Origin: Cornus controversa
Taxonomy: Eukaryota > Streptophyta > Magnoliopsida > Cornales > Cornaceae
NCBI GenBank assembly: GCA_026545225.1
Contig: CM048845.1
Coordinates: forward strand, 120,097,033-120,161,032
Length of the DNA stretch: 64,000 bases
Direction of reading: 5' to 3'
The translations under genes were made by a program, and so were the position numbers. Below the pieces are notes generated by a model, which did no database searches, was not told where the DNA came from, and saw nothing but the letters and a program-made list of their open reading frames with translations. Positions 11,336 to 23,069 of the stretch are shown in pieces (position 1 is the first letter of the stretch; each line of letters begins with the position of its first letter).

Positions 11336-12162
11336 TAAAGAAAACAAACTCTCTTTCAAAAATTCAATTAAGAAGAACAAACCAAAATCATTGGCAATAA
11401 AGGGAAGAAAAGAGAAGGGAGAGAAAAGAGAGGGCTATGCAAAGTATTATATGTGTAGAGAGAGACCAGAAAAAAGAAAAAATAGGTGCGCAGAAGAGAG
11501 AGAGAGGGGGGGAGAGAGGGTTGTGCTAATTTAAGACAAACACGTGTTGGATTGATTTTTTTCACCTAAAAATAGTCGTGCATTATATCATCTTTCTTAA
11601 TACAAAATCATGGTAACAAAGCCAAAGAGAGAACCATTAATGAGATGCACTTTATTGTAGCCCTCATGAGCTCTTTGTTTTTTTTTTCCGTACAAATTTT
11701 GAGAGGATGACTTGATTGTTTGAAAGAGAACAATATAAGAATTATAAAGTAAATATTTCGTATCAAAATTCATTCACAATTTAATCATTTTAAACCAAAC
11801 TAACAATCACTCAAGCTAAAACTTTACCAAAATATGAGCAATGTAATCATATGGTGAGTGTTCAATTATTATTATTTTTTAAAACGTGTCAAACAAAAGA
11901 GCATGAGGTGCACCCGTGAGTCCATGACAGCCTTAGTTTATAGCCAACTTATATGCTATTATGTTAATTTTGACTTGGATTAAACTTCCACTTGGATTTA
12001 TAACTTATAACATATTAACAAGTGAAAAATTGTTTCACTGACATCATTGTTTCTATTAATATTTTCTTAGATTGTTGTCATCTTGAGTTGTTGTGCCTTT
12101 TATCCCACATATAATGAGAAAACTATGTTTCCATTTCAGCCCCAAGGATCATCTCATTTAGG
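11336..12162. other. purine-rich then AT-rich intergenic DNA
   Basis: Bases 11400-11520 are a GA-rich low-complexity stretch. From there to 12162 I see no gene, repeat family or structured element. Confidence 0.4.
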
Positions 12163-12170
12163 ATGAAGTG

Positions 12171-12615
12171 CTAGAAAACACAGACATGAAACACGAGTAT
12201 GACACGACATGGACATACCAATGATTTGACTATAAAATAATAATATAATATATATTAATTATTCAACAAAAAAAATTATATTATAGAAGTACTTCAATTT
12301 ATCATCAAACAATTAAGAATCAAACAAATTTATAAACAAAAATAGACAAATAGATTAAAATAGATTAAAGAACTAGACTTATTTAATCTTATATATATTT
12401 AGCTAGATTTTTAATCATAACTTAGTTGCATATAATTTTCTTTTGAAATACTCGAATATAAATTACTACTACAAAATGTCTGACACGTGTTTGAGGAGTG
12501 TTCGAGAAGTATCATAAAAAAAAAATGTCAGGACATTTTACGAAGTGTCCGACACATGTCCGAGGAGTGTGTGACATGGGTACGACACTCTCGGTGAAGT
12601 GTCTATGCTTTCTAG
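12171..12615. mobile_element. hAT-like MITE with near-perfect 8-bp target duplication
   Basis: The ends are inverted: the left begins CTAGAAAACACAGACA and the complement of the right end begins CTAGAAAGCATAGACA. Flanks are ATGAAGTG (12163-12170) and GTGAAGTG (12616-12623), matching at seven of eight bases. Subterminal sequence is full of GTGTCCGACACGTGTC-like units in both orientations. No coding capacity. Confidence 0.6.
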
Positions 12616-12746
12616 GTGAAGTGGTACAATCTGAGACACACGTATCGGACATGGCAAGAATACATTTTGGGCATGTGGTTCTGTAATTTTTTTATTTTAG
12701 AAGAATGAAAGTAAATGCAATTTAAAATATATTATGAGTTAATTAG

Positions 12747-13237
12747 AAGGCACTGCAAAAAACCCTCTTGAACTTTTCCAAAGTTGTAAAAAAATCGTGA
12801 ACTATTTTTTGAGCACGCAAGTTCCTCATCTTCTAAAAGTTGGCAAATTGACCCCTGACAAAACTAAAATGACATATAAACTCTTTAATATAATCATTAT
12901 ACCATTGTCTCTATAAATAGTATCCTAAATATTTTTTTTAATTTAAAAATAGATAAAATTCCTAAATAATAAGTTTAAAAACATAAAAAAATAAAGGCCA
13001 ATAGAATTTTATTTTAAATAACAAGTTTATAAAACTATCTTTTTTATTTTTCTAAATTTTTATTTAGAAAACACTATATCTATAGATACAAGGGTATAAT
13101 GGTCATATATGTCATTATGGTTCTGCCAAGGGTCAAGTGTCCAACTTTTACAAGATGATGGATTAACATGCACAAAAAAATAGTTCAGGGGTGTTCTACA
13201 ACCTTGAGAAAGTTCTGGAGAGTTTTTTCCACTTTTG
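12747..13237. mobile_element. short non-autonomous MULE-like element
   Basis: Long inverted ends: the left starts AAGGCACTGCAAAAAACCCT and includes 'cgtgaactattttttgagc'. The complement of the right end starts CAAAAGTGGAAAAAACTCTC and includes 'ctgaactatttttttgtgc'. Flanks GTTAATTAG (12738-12746) and TCTAATTAG (13238-13246) match at seven of nine bases, which would be a 9-bp target duplication. The interior is AT-rich and non-coding. Confidence 0.55.
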
Positions 13238-13335
13238 TCTAATTAGAAAAATAATATTAAATTTTAAAAAACGAAAATAACAAACATCTAACTCTAAGCT
13301 AGATTTTATTAATGATTATGTAGATAAAATGACCA

Positions 13336-13372
13336 ATATATATATATATGTGTGTGTGTGTGTATATATATT
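13336..13372. repeat. compound (TA)n(TG)n(TA)n microsatellite
   Basis: A run of TA followed by TG then TA dinucleotides between two transposon relics. Confidence 0.8.
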
Positions 13373-13449
13373 GACATCTGTGTCTTATTATCGCTTCGTA
13401 CCCGTGTTTGTATCTGTACTTCCAAGCCATACTTGCAGACCCCACATAC

Positions 13450-14340
13450 ACACATAGAGATGCACACGATTCGGTTCTTTACTGTCCTGATGGAACCAGA
13501 ACTGATCCCAACAGTTCTTTAATTTTGGAACCAGAACTGAAGTTGCTGGGTTCGGTTTCGATTCTTTACGGTTTTGGTTCTATTGGTTCTTTGTGCACTC
13601 CTAACTAATTATGTATGCCAAAAAAAAACTACAAAAATTTGAAGAATAATTTTCTTGACCATCAATTTCTATAGATTACTTTCTGGAACCTTAATAAAAA
13701 AATTTATTTCTTTCAATTTTAGTGATTTGATCATTCGAAAAATATAAAAATGGTCAAACCAAAAGTCTGTCATTTCTTTTAATTTATAGTTAGTGGACCT
13801 AAATTTATAAATTATCATATTGATAAGTTATGTTGCAACAAGTAATCTGTAGCCTCTTATTGTGTAATTTACCTCAATTAAATTTTGGCACAGCATAACC
13901 AGTCGGGTAAGGAATCTGAGCTATGCTGCGAGGATAAGGGGGTTATGAGTCAAAGTCTAAGGCTTGGGCTACAGAAGGAGAGTTTTTATTGAGGATATTG
14001 CGCATTTCTGCTAGCGTGATGTACTCTGGGACAGGATGGTGGGCTAAATGAGTTAGCCCGAGAGCTTTGGTGAATGTTAGGCTCTCGATGGTGGTGCTGC
14101 AAAAGGGTTTGAGGTGTTTGGAAATGGAGGTGGGGAGGGGGTTCGAAGAGCTGGGCTGAGGGGTGTATGTAGTTTGTGTTAGTAGGACTCTAAGGGCCTC
14201 TAAAATGGCCATAATGAATGGATCCTAAAATTTGAAATCAGAACTAGAACAGTAGTGAATGGTTCAGTTCAATTCATGTACAATTCTTTACGGTTCTAAT
14301 TTTGATTATGGTTTTACCAATTCTTTGTACACCCCTTCTA
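13450..14340. mobile_element. damaged hAT-like GGTTC-rich elements around a retrotransposon fragment
   Basis: Both ends carry the GGTTC/GAACC-rich subterminal repeats and a terminal GTGCAC motif seen in the intact copy at 29977-30479. Examples are 'tgcacacgattcggttc' at 13460 and 'ggttctttgtgcactcctaa' at 13586-13605. At 14214-14335 there is 'gaatggttcagttc' and then 'ctttgtacacccctt'. They may be the halves of one element or two nested copies. I found no convincing 8-bp target duplication. Confidence 0.4.
13874..14212 (-). pseudogene. Ty3/gypsy-type gag fragment
   Basis: A minus-strand frame of 89 codons from 14212, followed after a single stop at 13943 by a same-frame segment reading PPYPRSIAQIPYPTGYAVPK then FN. 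The 'PYPxxIxxxPxPxGYxxPKF' phrase is typical of the region ahead of the core gag domain in plant gypsy elements. The segment is richer in GC than its surroundings and has no flanking LTRs. It lies between two hAT-type half-ends and may have been captured or simply left behind. Confidence 0.45.
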
Positions 14341-14502
14341 TACACACACATAGCGAGAGAAAGAGTCTATGAAAAATTTTATACTACATGAAAGAGGGAG
14401 GGCTCTGAGCCTCAATAATGAAATGACATTCATATTTTGCAAAAGTATTTCCATATTTTATTACGTTTATTAAAAATCAATTAATAGAATTGTTTTATGA
14501 AA

Positions 14503-15310
14503 GGGAGGCGATATTCGCACTCTACTTTTCTTCAAAGCACTACACTCTTTTTTCTTTTAAAAAAATGAAAAAAAAGTCTCTAAACTCATTAATACATTAT
14601 CTCTTATTTTATACTACCATAACTACCATTTTCACTAGTAAGGCATGTACATAATTATTTTCCCCCTAAATCTACTTTCATTAAGTCAACAAGCAATTAT
14701 AGCACCAAATGAGAAGGAAGCCCCTCATCAATATTCTATAAATAAGGCATAGAAGGACTAATATTGTTTTATAAAATTAACATTATAAATATAACCATCA
14801 CAAATCAAACAAAAAATTTGTCGAGAAAACAATTAAAGCCTCTTAAGTAGGGAAACAACGACTTTTGTTCCAACTTTCAAAGAAATAACTAATACTTTCA
14901 ACTTGAGAATGCATCTGACATGTTTCAATTGTTCAACCACCTTGCATAACTACAACTTAGAAATCCAATCCAAAAGGTCAAAAAATTAGATAAATTTAAT
15001 AAATGGAATATGTTAAAATTATTTTAAATGACAACCTGCTCACAAATATAAATGGAAAAGACGATCCATTTTAAAAAAAATACATAAATAAATGATTAAT
15101 TATATCATTTAACTTAATTGGGGAGAGATGAATGAAAAAAAAGTAAATTGGAGATAGAGGGATGAAAAAATCGTACCAAAACTAGAAGGGTAATTGTGGT
15201 ATTTGAAGACAAATAATTGTTTGTTTATAAAGTTAGGGTTAAAAGTGTCATTTTTTTTTTGTAAGGGTAGAGTGCAATCGTAGAATAGTGGAGTGTGAAT
15301 ATCATCTCCC
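14503..15310. mobile_element. non-autonomous MULE, 808 bp
   Basis: Terminal inverted repeats begin GGGAGGCGATATTCGCACTC (left) and, on the complement of the right end, GGGAGATGATATTCACACTC. Flanking 9-mers TTTATGAAA (14494-14502) and TTTATAAAA (15311-15319) match at eight of nine. The interior is AT-rich with no recognisable gene. Confidence 0.75.
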
Positions 15311-15783
15311 TTTATAAAAATACCGTTTTATATTATATTTATGCAGTTTTTCATCAAAAGAATTTAATAGAGTATAAAATATTGGCAAAAGAGCAAAATA
15401 CCCCCCTCCACTTTTAGCAAATGAACAAAATATCCACTGGACTTTTAAAGTGAACAGATCAGCCCTATTACTTTAAAAAATGAACAACTTACTCCCTTAG
15501 AATAAATCTTCGTGTCACTTTCCGTCGAACGTCATTGTGCATTTACTAAACTACCCCTCAATGGTAAACTGGTCAAATTTCTCTCAAATTTACTATTTAC
15601 TTCATCTTCAACCTTCAATGTCCTCTCCATTAAAATGCTAAGACTCACCACCACGTTGCGTTCATCAACAACCTTCTAGCCACTGCCAAACTCAAAACCC
15701 GAAGCCATTATTACTGCCCGAGCATCGCCACCGATACCACCATGCTGTAAGACTTCATCACTGTCTCCACCTACTGTCATCAG

Positions 15784-16392
15784 TGTTGGAAAATATATGC
15801 CTATATGATACTATTTAAGATATAAAACAATTATAAAATACATAAATACTAAAGAACCTGTAGATCGAGACTAAAGTTAGACTCTATGTCCTTAAGACAA
15901 TTATCGTCCCGCAATAGTATTGAATGGACCTTTGGCGACTGTCTCCCAAGATACAACGGACTTCCTTTAAATTAGTAGCAACACTACAAACCAACTGAGT
16001 TTTTGTGAACCACCTGTGTGTTAGTAATCTCTTAGACTTGACTCTCCTAACTCGTTGGTAAAGACCAGACCACTAAGACTCACTGGACTATAACTTGGTT
16101 AGGTTATATAGGTTTTGTAGGGAGGGAGACCTCAGACGTAGAAAGAAGAAAAAGTTTGAATATCGTATATCCAAATGAGAATTGAGGGACCTATTTATAG
16201 GCATAGTGTTACTCTTTCAACAGTACCTGAATAGCCATGAGACGTGTACTTTGGTGCAAAAGGTTGCAACTCATACTGTTTTAACTTTAAACAACACTAA
16301 TTGTGTCTATTCGATACTAACAGACACTTTTGGTGTCTATTTAGTGTGAATCGCACTATTTCACCTTTAATTTTTATTCATTTTTTTTAACA
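15784..16392 (-). repeat. LTR (3' LTR in element orientation), 609 bp
   Basis: Aligns along its length with 18953-19511. It is about 50 bases longer, because bases around 16085-16130 are absent from the other copy. Confidence 0.8.
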
Positions 16393-18952
16393 ATTCCCCA
16401 CATGAATGAAAATTAATATAATTTGAAAAATAAACTTTGACTTACTATAAGAGAGTACAATTGGAAAGTTATTGCATCGGGATAGATAGCTTTTGGCCTT
16501 GAATTTTACCTAGTGCAATATTATCAAATTTACTTGGTTAACTAGTGACATAAAGTCTTGAACTATTCAGCCGTTTCTGTAAAACCAGACAATAATATAC
16601 ACACAATACCTTTCCACACAAAGTTGATTCTTTCGGTTGTGTTCATTTCGGCCTTGAACAAATCATGGTATTCATGAGTGCTCTAAAGAACTTAGCCTTG
16701 TCATTCTCATAGAAGCGGCCCACTTCACACTCATATAAGTGATTCTCTATTAAGAGTATCCTGCCATACCCTACTTGGATTTCCAAGATATAGAAATCAC
16801 TAAAAATATTTGCTTAACTTGATACCCACGACAGGCAGCACTGTGTCATCATAGGAATAGGTAGAAGACAAAATCTTCTAGTGCTACTGGTGAGTCACTC
16901 AAAATTTTAGTTGTCCCTTTGAATCTAGATCTTGGGATCTCCAGTCAGCTAGATAGGGTTTTCATTAAGGTGACTCGTTAGTTTTAGGCTTTAAGCCTAT
17001 TTCCCTCAATGATATCGTCACTTGCTCTCTAGTTCAACCTTTTATATATGTGGCCACCATGTTGTTCTTTGATATATGCACTTTATAGAGATTTTCTCAT
17101 TTGAGAGCAGTGGCACAGGGGTTAGCCAATTTGAAATGTCTTTTAAGAATTTTTACAACTTCTTAATCATTCTTGCTTTATTTAAAGCAGCTAGCTTATA
17201 TTTCATAACTACACTTTTCATATTAAAGACATATCCATTCGTGGATCTAAAGTCTTTTATATCCCTTAATTCCAATGTCAATCCTTGATAAATGCAATCA
17301 TTAATTTCAAGATGAATCTCAACCACCTCAAGACACTTAATATTCTCTCGGATTGCTTGTATATCAAGTTATGTGCAGCTTGTCATTTGGATCACAACAA
17401 CATAGTTAGAAAACATATCTATCTAGAGTATTTTTAGCATACATCATACTCATTGACATGTAAATACCTAACATATGTCATTGATTTAGTGTTTGTTTCA
17501 ATCTACATATAGATTTTCCAAGTTTGCACTCTCTTTTCATGATCTAAAACTATCAATTTTTCATTAATAGAATATCGTTCTATATTTCTTGAATTATGCA
17601 CAAGATATGTTCTATTAATATCCTAATAACTTTAGGATTTAAATATTGTCACATAATACAGGCACCCCCACATTTATAAGTATTTATAGAAAGATATAAA
17701 GTCTTTCTATATATCAATCAATTGGTGTTTTAATAATTTTCTTAATAAGGTATAAGACTAAATTTGAGGATAGTTGAGCTTCTCCACAACTTCTGGGTAA
17801 TCCAGAATTTATCTACAAATCATTTGTACTTTATGGTTCTTACATTTTAGTAACACCATTTCATTTAAATTATTAAATTGACTCTCAACCTCATTCTCAA
17901 ATTTTACTTCACAATATCTTGTGTAATTCCTATCAAAGTATTAAATACTTTTTCTATCTCTCATGTGCACATATATTAAGTCACATATATCATTGTGATT
18001 TAACGCTAGAGGTACAACATTCTTTTATACGGGTGAAAATAAACTCTAGTTAATTTCATTTCACATGTGCCAAATTTGAGTTAGGACATCTACACAAGTA
18101 AAAAAATTAACTTGATTCCAGATTTATGATATATCTCTTACATACTCTTGGATTTAATACACATTAACTCATTGAAGAACGAGTTCTCTCCCTAAGGTTA
18201 TTTCTCATACAACCTTATTTTGGTAGTATAAGATTTTTTAAAAAAAAGATTTAACCTTCATATTTGATAAATAATACAATCCTCTTATCGAAGCAGATAT
18301 GATGAGGAATATTGACTCATCACCCTCTGATTTGACTACCAGGTTGATTTTAGAAATCATGATAAACACCATGTGTACCATCAATTAATGGTTTAATATG
18401 GTGTATATTTCTTTCTAATACCTAATTATTCCTCTAGCACAACATGTGCTTTGGATAATGTTTCAAAATTTCTCCTTATTTTCGACAAGAATAATTATCT
18501 CTATTACACTTGTCATTCGTCACATTATAGAAATATTGATAAATATAACATTAATTTAAATGCAACACTAGATCAATATTTTATAAATATTGAATAACAT
18601 GTATCAAACTTAAATTTATCACCAAGATATAAACATATTACATGTAAATCATAAAACTACCAAATAAAGACATTCAACTCAAATCATATGATTTGCATAT
18701 AGATGAATTTATAAAATAATAAAATGTATATTCAATATCGCACTAAATATTGAATTAAGGCATACCACAAACTTAAATAATATTGTATCACAAATATTGA
18801 ATTTCACAAAATAAACAATACTCTATGTGGTACTGATATTTCACAAATATTTAATTAATATTGAACTCATAAAATATTTTATACTTTGTATAAAATCACT
18901 CTATTAAATAGTAGCATATATACAACAATAGAGCACCTAATTGTCTTAAGAT

Positions 18953-19511
18953 TGTTGAAAAATATATGCATATATGATACTATTTAGGAAATAAAAAAAT
19001 TGTAAAATACATAAATACTAAAGAACCTGTAGATCAGGCTAGAGTTAGACTTTATGTCCTTAAGGCAATTATCGCCCCGTAATGGTGTTCAAAGGACCCT
19101 TGGCGATTGTTTCCAAGGATACAACGATCTTCCTCTTAATTGGTTGCAACACTACAAACTAACTGAGCTTCTACGAACCACCTGTGTGTTAGTTCTCTCT
19201 TGGTTGACTCTCCTAACCCGTTGGTAGAAACCAGACCATTAAGACTCAGACCTTAGACATAGAGAAGAAGAAGTTTGAATATCGTATATCCAAATAAGAA
19301 TTGAGGGACCTATTTATAGGCATAGTGGTACCCTTTCAGCAATACCCGAATAGTCATGGGATGTGTACTTTGGTGTAAAAGGTTGCAACTCGTACTGCTT
19401 CAACTTTAAATAACACTAATTGTGTCTATTCAATACTGACAGACACTTTTGGTGTCTATTTAGTGTGACTTGCACTATTTTACCTTTAATTTTCATTCAA
19501 TTTTTCTAACA
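18953..19511 (-). repeat. LTR (5' LTR in element orientation), 559 bp
   Basis: Partner of 15784-16392, sharing blocks such as CTAAAGAACCTGTAGATC and TTGAATATCGTATATCCAAA. Confidence 0.8.
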
Positions 19512-20850
19512 ATCGGAACCTCCAATTCACCAACCACCACTTCTCGATAATCAATGCAACTTCCACCATTAAAGCTCCAATCAAATCTCTACCATCATCA
19601 ACATCTTGTCCACCGCAAAGACCCATTTCAAACAACAACCAAACCACCATTGAAGCTCCACCGCAAGTACCCAAGCCTCTAATCACCATTGAAGCCACGT
19701 CGAAGCTCCACCGCCACTATTTGGGTCTTCTCCAATTTCAACCATTCACCATTAAAGCATCATTGCAGCCACTGTCGGCACAACCAATGCTAGACTCTAT
19801 GTCCGGAACTACCTGTTCCACTGTCTTCATCCACCCCATGGGCCATGGCAATCTCAACCGCCAGAAAAACCAACCGAAACCTCTCCAATGAGCTCACCAT
19901 CACCGCCAATAGACCCATTTTCACTATCCAGGTCCCCAACCTTCTACCACTATCAACCACCGAAGCTAAGAGAAGAAGAAATGTTAGAGAGAGACCAGAT
20001 TGAGAAAATGGAGAGAAAAAGAAAGCCATAGAGGAGAGAGAAAAAAAAAAAAGAAAAGAAAAAGTTCAATGGAGATGGTGACCTACGGCTTAGTGGAGAG
20101 GTTACCGAAGGTGGTGGCCATGGTGGAGTTGGTATATTGGTGTAGTGGTCTTGTGGGTCTTGGCAACGGTGGCTGAATATAGTTGATGTATTTGGGTGAA
20201 AATGATGGTGGGTTATGGCAGTGGTGGAAGACATGTTTGGGTGAAGATGATGGTGGCAGCGGGTAGTTCGGCTAGTGGTGATACATGGTGGTTCATGGTG
20301 TTTTGTCACGGTTTTGGTTTGGTGCCAAGATGGTGTGGGTTGTGGTTGGTTTGTTTGGGTGGTGCACTGGTTTTTGTTAGGTTTTGGTGTGGAGTTGAGC
20401 TCACGGTAGCCATGGTGGTCGCATGGTGGAGGAAGTGGGTCTGGACAGGAGGTGTGGTGGAGCTCACAATAGTGCATGGTGAAGACTGGCCGTGGCAGCC
20501 ATGGTTGATAGGTTAGTGTTTGGTTGTGGAGGAGTTTTGGGTCTTCAATTGTGAGAGTTTGTTGTGGTGAGGTTGGTGGTTTATGGTGGTGGCCGTGAGT
20601 TGAGGGAGGTGGAGATGGGTGTTTTCGGCTGCCATGGCTGTTGCGAGGGGTGGAGCATGGCAGTGCTTCGGAAATGGAGGTTGATGATGAAGTTGGTGGT
20701 GATGTTGAGGTTGAAGGTGGCAACTGGGTCTAAGTCATGAAGTAGTTGGTGTACAGTTGAAAAGAAAGAAGATGGGTATAAAGGTAACATTGGAGGATAA
20801 TTTTGAAATTATAAAAAAAATTTAAGTCACAAGGACTGATCTGCTCATTT

Positions 20851-21206
20851 GGAAGTTCAGGGGTTGCACTTTTGCCTAAAATATTTTTATATCATTATTT
20901 TTTTGTGTTTTATATAGTTTTGGATGGATTAATAAGATCATTACCGATATATTATAACTTGGTGCGATTACAAGTGTTTTTTTCAAAAGCAATAGGTCTC
21001 AAATTCAAGAGTTGAAAGAGCCTTGTGGGAAGTTCAGGGGTTGCACTTTTGCCTAAAATATTTTTATATCATTATTTTTTTGTGTTTTATATAGTTTTGG
21101 ATGGATTAATAAGATCATTACCGATATATTATAACTTGGTGCGATTACAAATGTTTTTTTCAAAAGCAATAGGTCTCAAATTCGAGAGTTGAAAGAGCCT
21201 TGTGGG
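20851..21206 (+). repeat. 177-bp tandem duplication overlapping the MULE right end
   Basis: Copy 1 is 20851-21027 and copy 2 is 21028-21206; both start GGAAGTTCAGGGGTTGCACT. I see only two or so differences. The unit covers the last 26 bases of the MULE, its target duplication and about 150 bases of flank, so it arose after MULE insertion. Confidence 0.9.
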
Positions 21207-21423
21207 TACGATTTTTTTTATTTTTTTAAATAAGCAGCAGGAGCACGAAGTACTAACCTTTAAGCCGGTCCTAAGCTTCTTCACATTTTTTCTCGTTGTT
21301 TAAAAAAACTAAATTCTGCATTGCTGTTATCACTCACAATGAAGCCGGCCACCTCGATTATGAAACACTCAGATAACATCGATCTTCTGTATCATATTTT
21401 GTTCTCTTTCCCGACCTTCTCGC

Positions 21424-21430
21424 TATAAAT
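21424..21430 (+). promoter_or_regulatory. TATA box of the LysM gene
   Basis: TATAAAT lies 67 bases before the ATG at 21497, in a non-repetitive stretch. The spacing suits a short 5' UTR. Confidence 0.55.
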
Positions 21431-21496
21431 ATGACAAATTTCAGTAAAGCCCACAAACCAATAGAAATCAGTCACCAATTTTAGGAAACGACTAAA

Positions 21497-21636
21497 ATGG
21501 CTCACCAGACAAACCACAACGCAGCCATCTTCTTTAACATGCTTCTATTTATCTCTTTTCTACTTTTAATCTCCATGGCTGAGAGCAGAATTAATCTTGG
21601 CAGTAAGTTTTTACATATATAATTTCTTTGTACATT

Positions 21637-21682
<46 letters not shown>

Positions 21683-21896
21683 CTTTTTTGTGTTGTGTGG
21701 TTGTGCAGTTGGGTTTGCAAACAAAGCAGTTCCGATTTGTAACACGGTTTATGGGGCAGAAATTGGTGACACATGCTTCAGCATCACTCAAAAGTTTAAC
21801 CTGACTAGCGAACTCTTCAGTGCCATAAATCCCAATCTTGTGTGCGACAAGATCTTCCAGAATGAATGGATTTGCATTGTTGGATCTGCAAATTGA
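21497..21896 (+). CDS. small secreted LysM-domain protein (LysMe type)
   Basis: Two exons, 21497-21602 and 21709-21896, with a 106-base GT-AG intron that contains a (TA)n tract (about 21644-21676). The product is 97 residues. Residues 1-30 form a signal peptide with the hydrophobic core IFFNMLLFISFLLLIS. The rest is a single LysM: VPICNTVYGAEIGDTCFSIT, then LFSAINPNLVCDKIF and NEWICIV. The Gly-Asp-Thr-Cys, Asn-Pro-Asn-Leu and Trp-Ile-Cys landmarks, and four cysteines able to form two disulphides, match plant extracellular LysM proteins. There is no kinase, transmembrane segment or GPI signal. The family binds N-acetylglucosamine-containing glycans; some members in other plants are tied to symbiosis or immunity, but which role applies here cannot be told. 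An AATAAA-like signal (AAATAAAAG) follows at about 22033. Confidence 0.88.
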
Positions 21897-23069
21897 GTTG
21901 TTCACGAGAATAAATTTCATAAAACAAGACAAACCAACTTAATGCTGTCAAGTATTTTTTGTTTTTATTGGCGTTTTTAATCTTTCATTGTGTTCGAAAA
22001 GCTTTTGTTCACTGTTCGTGAAATTTTAATGAAATAAAAGTGATCCGATTTTGAAGCTGCATTTTGAAATCTATGTACCATAGAAGCTGATGTGGCCACG
22101 CTTGTCTACTTTTTTTTTTTTTCCGTTCTCTCACTCCAATCAACTATTTTCATGGATGGTAAATATGTTGATCAGTGAATTTTAACTTAATAACATATTC
22201 TATCAATAATATAAAATACTATTGTATGTCTGTGCTTACATCACTCTCAATGCTGAAAAAATCATGACCGTGACCGTTAAATAGATTGATTTTAGGCCGT
22301 AAATAGATAAAAACATTTTGAACTAAACTTAAATATAATATAAACTAGTGTATTATTTGTGCCTACGACACTATAAAACAAAAAATTATTAAACTGAAAT
22401 AGAAATTAATTTTATATAATTAACATGTCAATAAACAAATGTTTGCAAAATACTATTTGCATTATCTACTCTTTACAAAAAAATAATGTTCACGCCGCAT
22501 TTCTTTTTCTCAAACTCAATCACCATTGAAAACTCACAATCATAGTTCATGCAGTTTCGGTGTATTGCTCCTGCTTATGACCCAATTACAAAAAAAAAAA
22601 AAAATTAACTGATATAGAAGTTGATTTCATCGAATTTCGGCCAACATCAACTGTCGACACCATCTTCTCCAGAGTCGAAATGGGTCTTTAACCTAAATCA
22701 CCACCATCAGTGTCACGCATCATCACTTAACCAATTTAAAACAGAACTAATTCTTATCATATGGTTTCATCAAATAGATATATCAACAGCCGGATAGGAC
22801 CGTTCCCATACAACCCTTTTTGGTACATACACAAACAAATATTACTCATTTGGAGGTTCCAAATCATTCTAATAAACAAATTAAATGAATTAAAAATATA
22901 CTATTTGATTGTATTAAATACAATTACAACATGGGTGACGGGCGTGAGACATCATTCTTTATTTTTATACACACACTCCTATCCCTATACTTTTCCCCCC
23001 ACTTTTCTTTACCATATTTCTTTTCTTACCTTCAGCTGAGTGCTTTCACTCTTTTACTCTTTTCTTTTA
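21897..23069. other. 3' UTR and AT-rich intergenic DNA
   Basis: About 150 bases of 3' UTR, then DNA with no gene. Short frames (22761-23039) show no family resemblance. Confidence 0.4.

Larger units (their letters stand above)
15784..19511 (-). mobile_element. non-coding LTR retrotransposon (LARD-like), probably Copia-derived, nested in the MULE
   Basis: Two long direct repeats (15784-16392 and 18953-19511) start TGTTG and end AACA. They flank a 2.56-kb interior with no gag or pol frame. Flanks ATCAG (15779-15783) and ATCGG (19512-19516) are a 5-bp target duplication with one change. Minus orientation is inferred from two signs: the purine-rich ATGTGGGGAAT abutting the LTR start when read on the minus strand (16393-16403), and a CTATAAATAG box within each LTR. 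I could not recognise a primer-binding site. LTR divergence is visible by eye, so the insertion is not very recent. Confidence 0.8.
15384..20876. mobile_element. MULE with perfect 9-bp target duplication, interrupted by an LTR retrotransposon
   Basis: The left end begins GGCAAAAGAGCAAAATACCC; the complement of the right end begins GGCAAAAGTGCAACCCCTGA. Both continue into a shared 'AAATGARCARATCAGYCC' block. The 9-bp sequence TAAAATATT lies directly outside each end (15375-15383 and 20877-20885). Subtracting the nested retrotransposon at 15784-19511 and its 5-bp duplication leaves an original MULE of about 1.76 kb. Its interior is comparatively GC-rich and low-complexity (many CCACCA/TGGTGG runs). 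A long minus-strand frame at 19953-20723 is rich in Pro, His, Ser and Thr; I regard it as a by-product of the repeats, although capture of host sequence is possible. Confidence 0.85.

Noticed and set aside
19953-20723. A 256-residue Pro/His/Ser-rich minus-strand frame
   Set aside because: It lies entirely in low-complexity CCACCA/TGGTGG sequence inside the MULE, has no domain and no homologue I recognise; open length is explained by composition.
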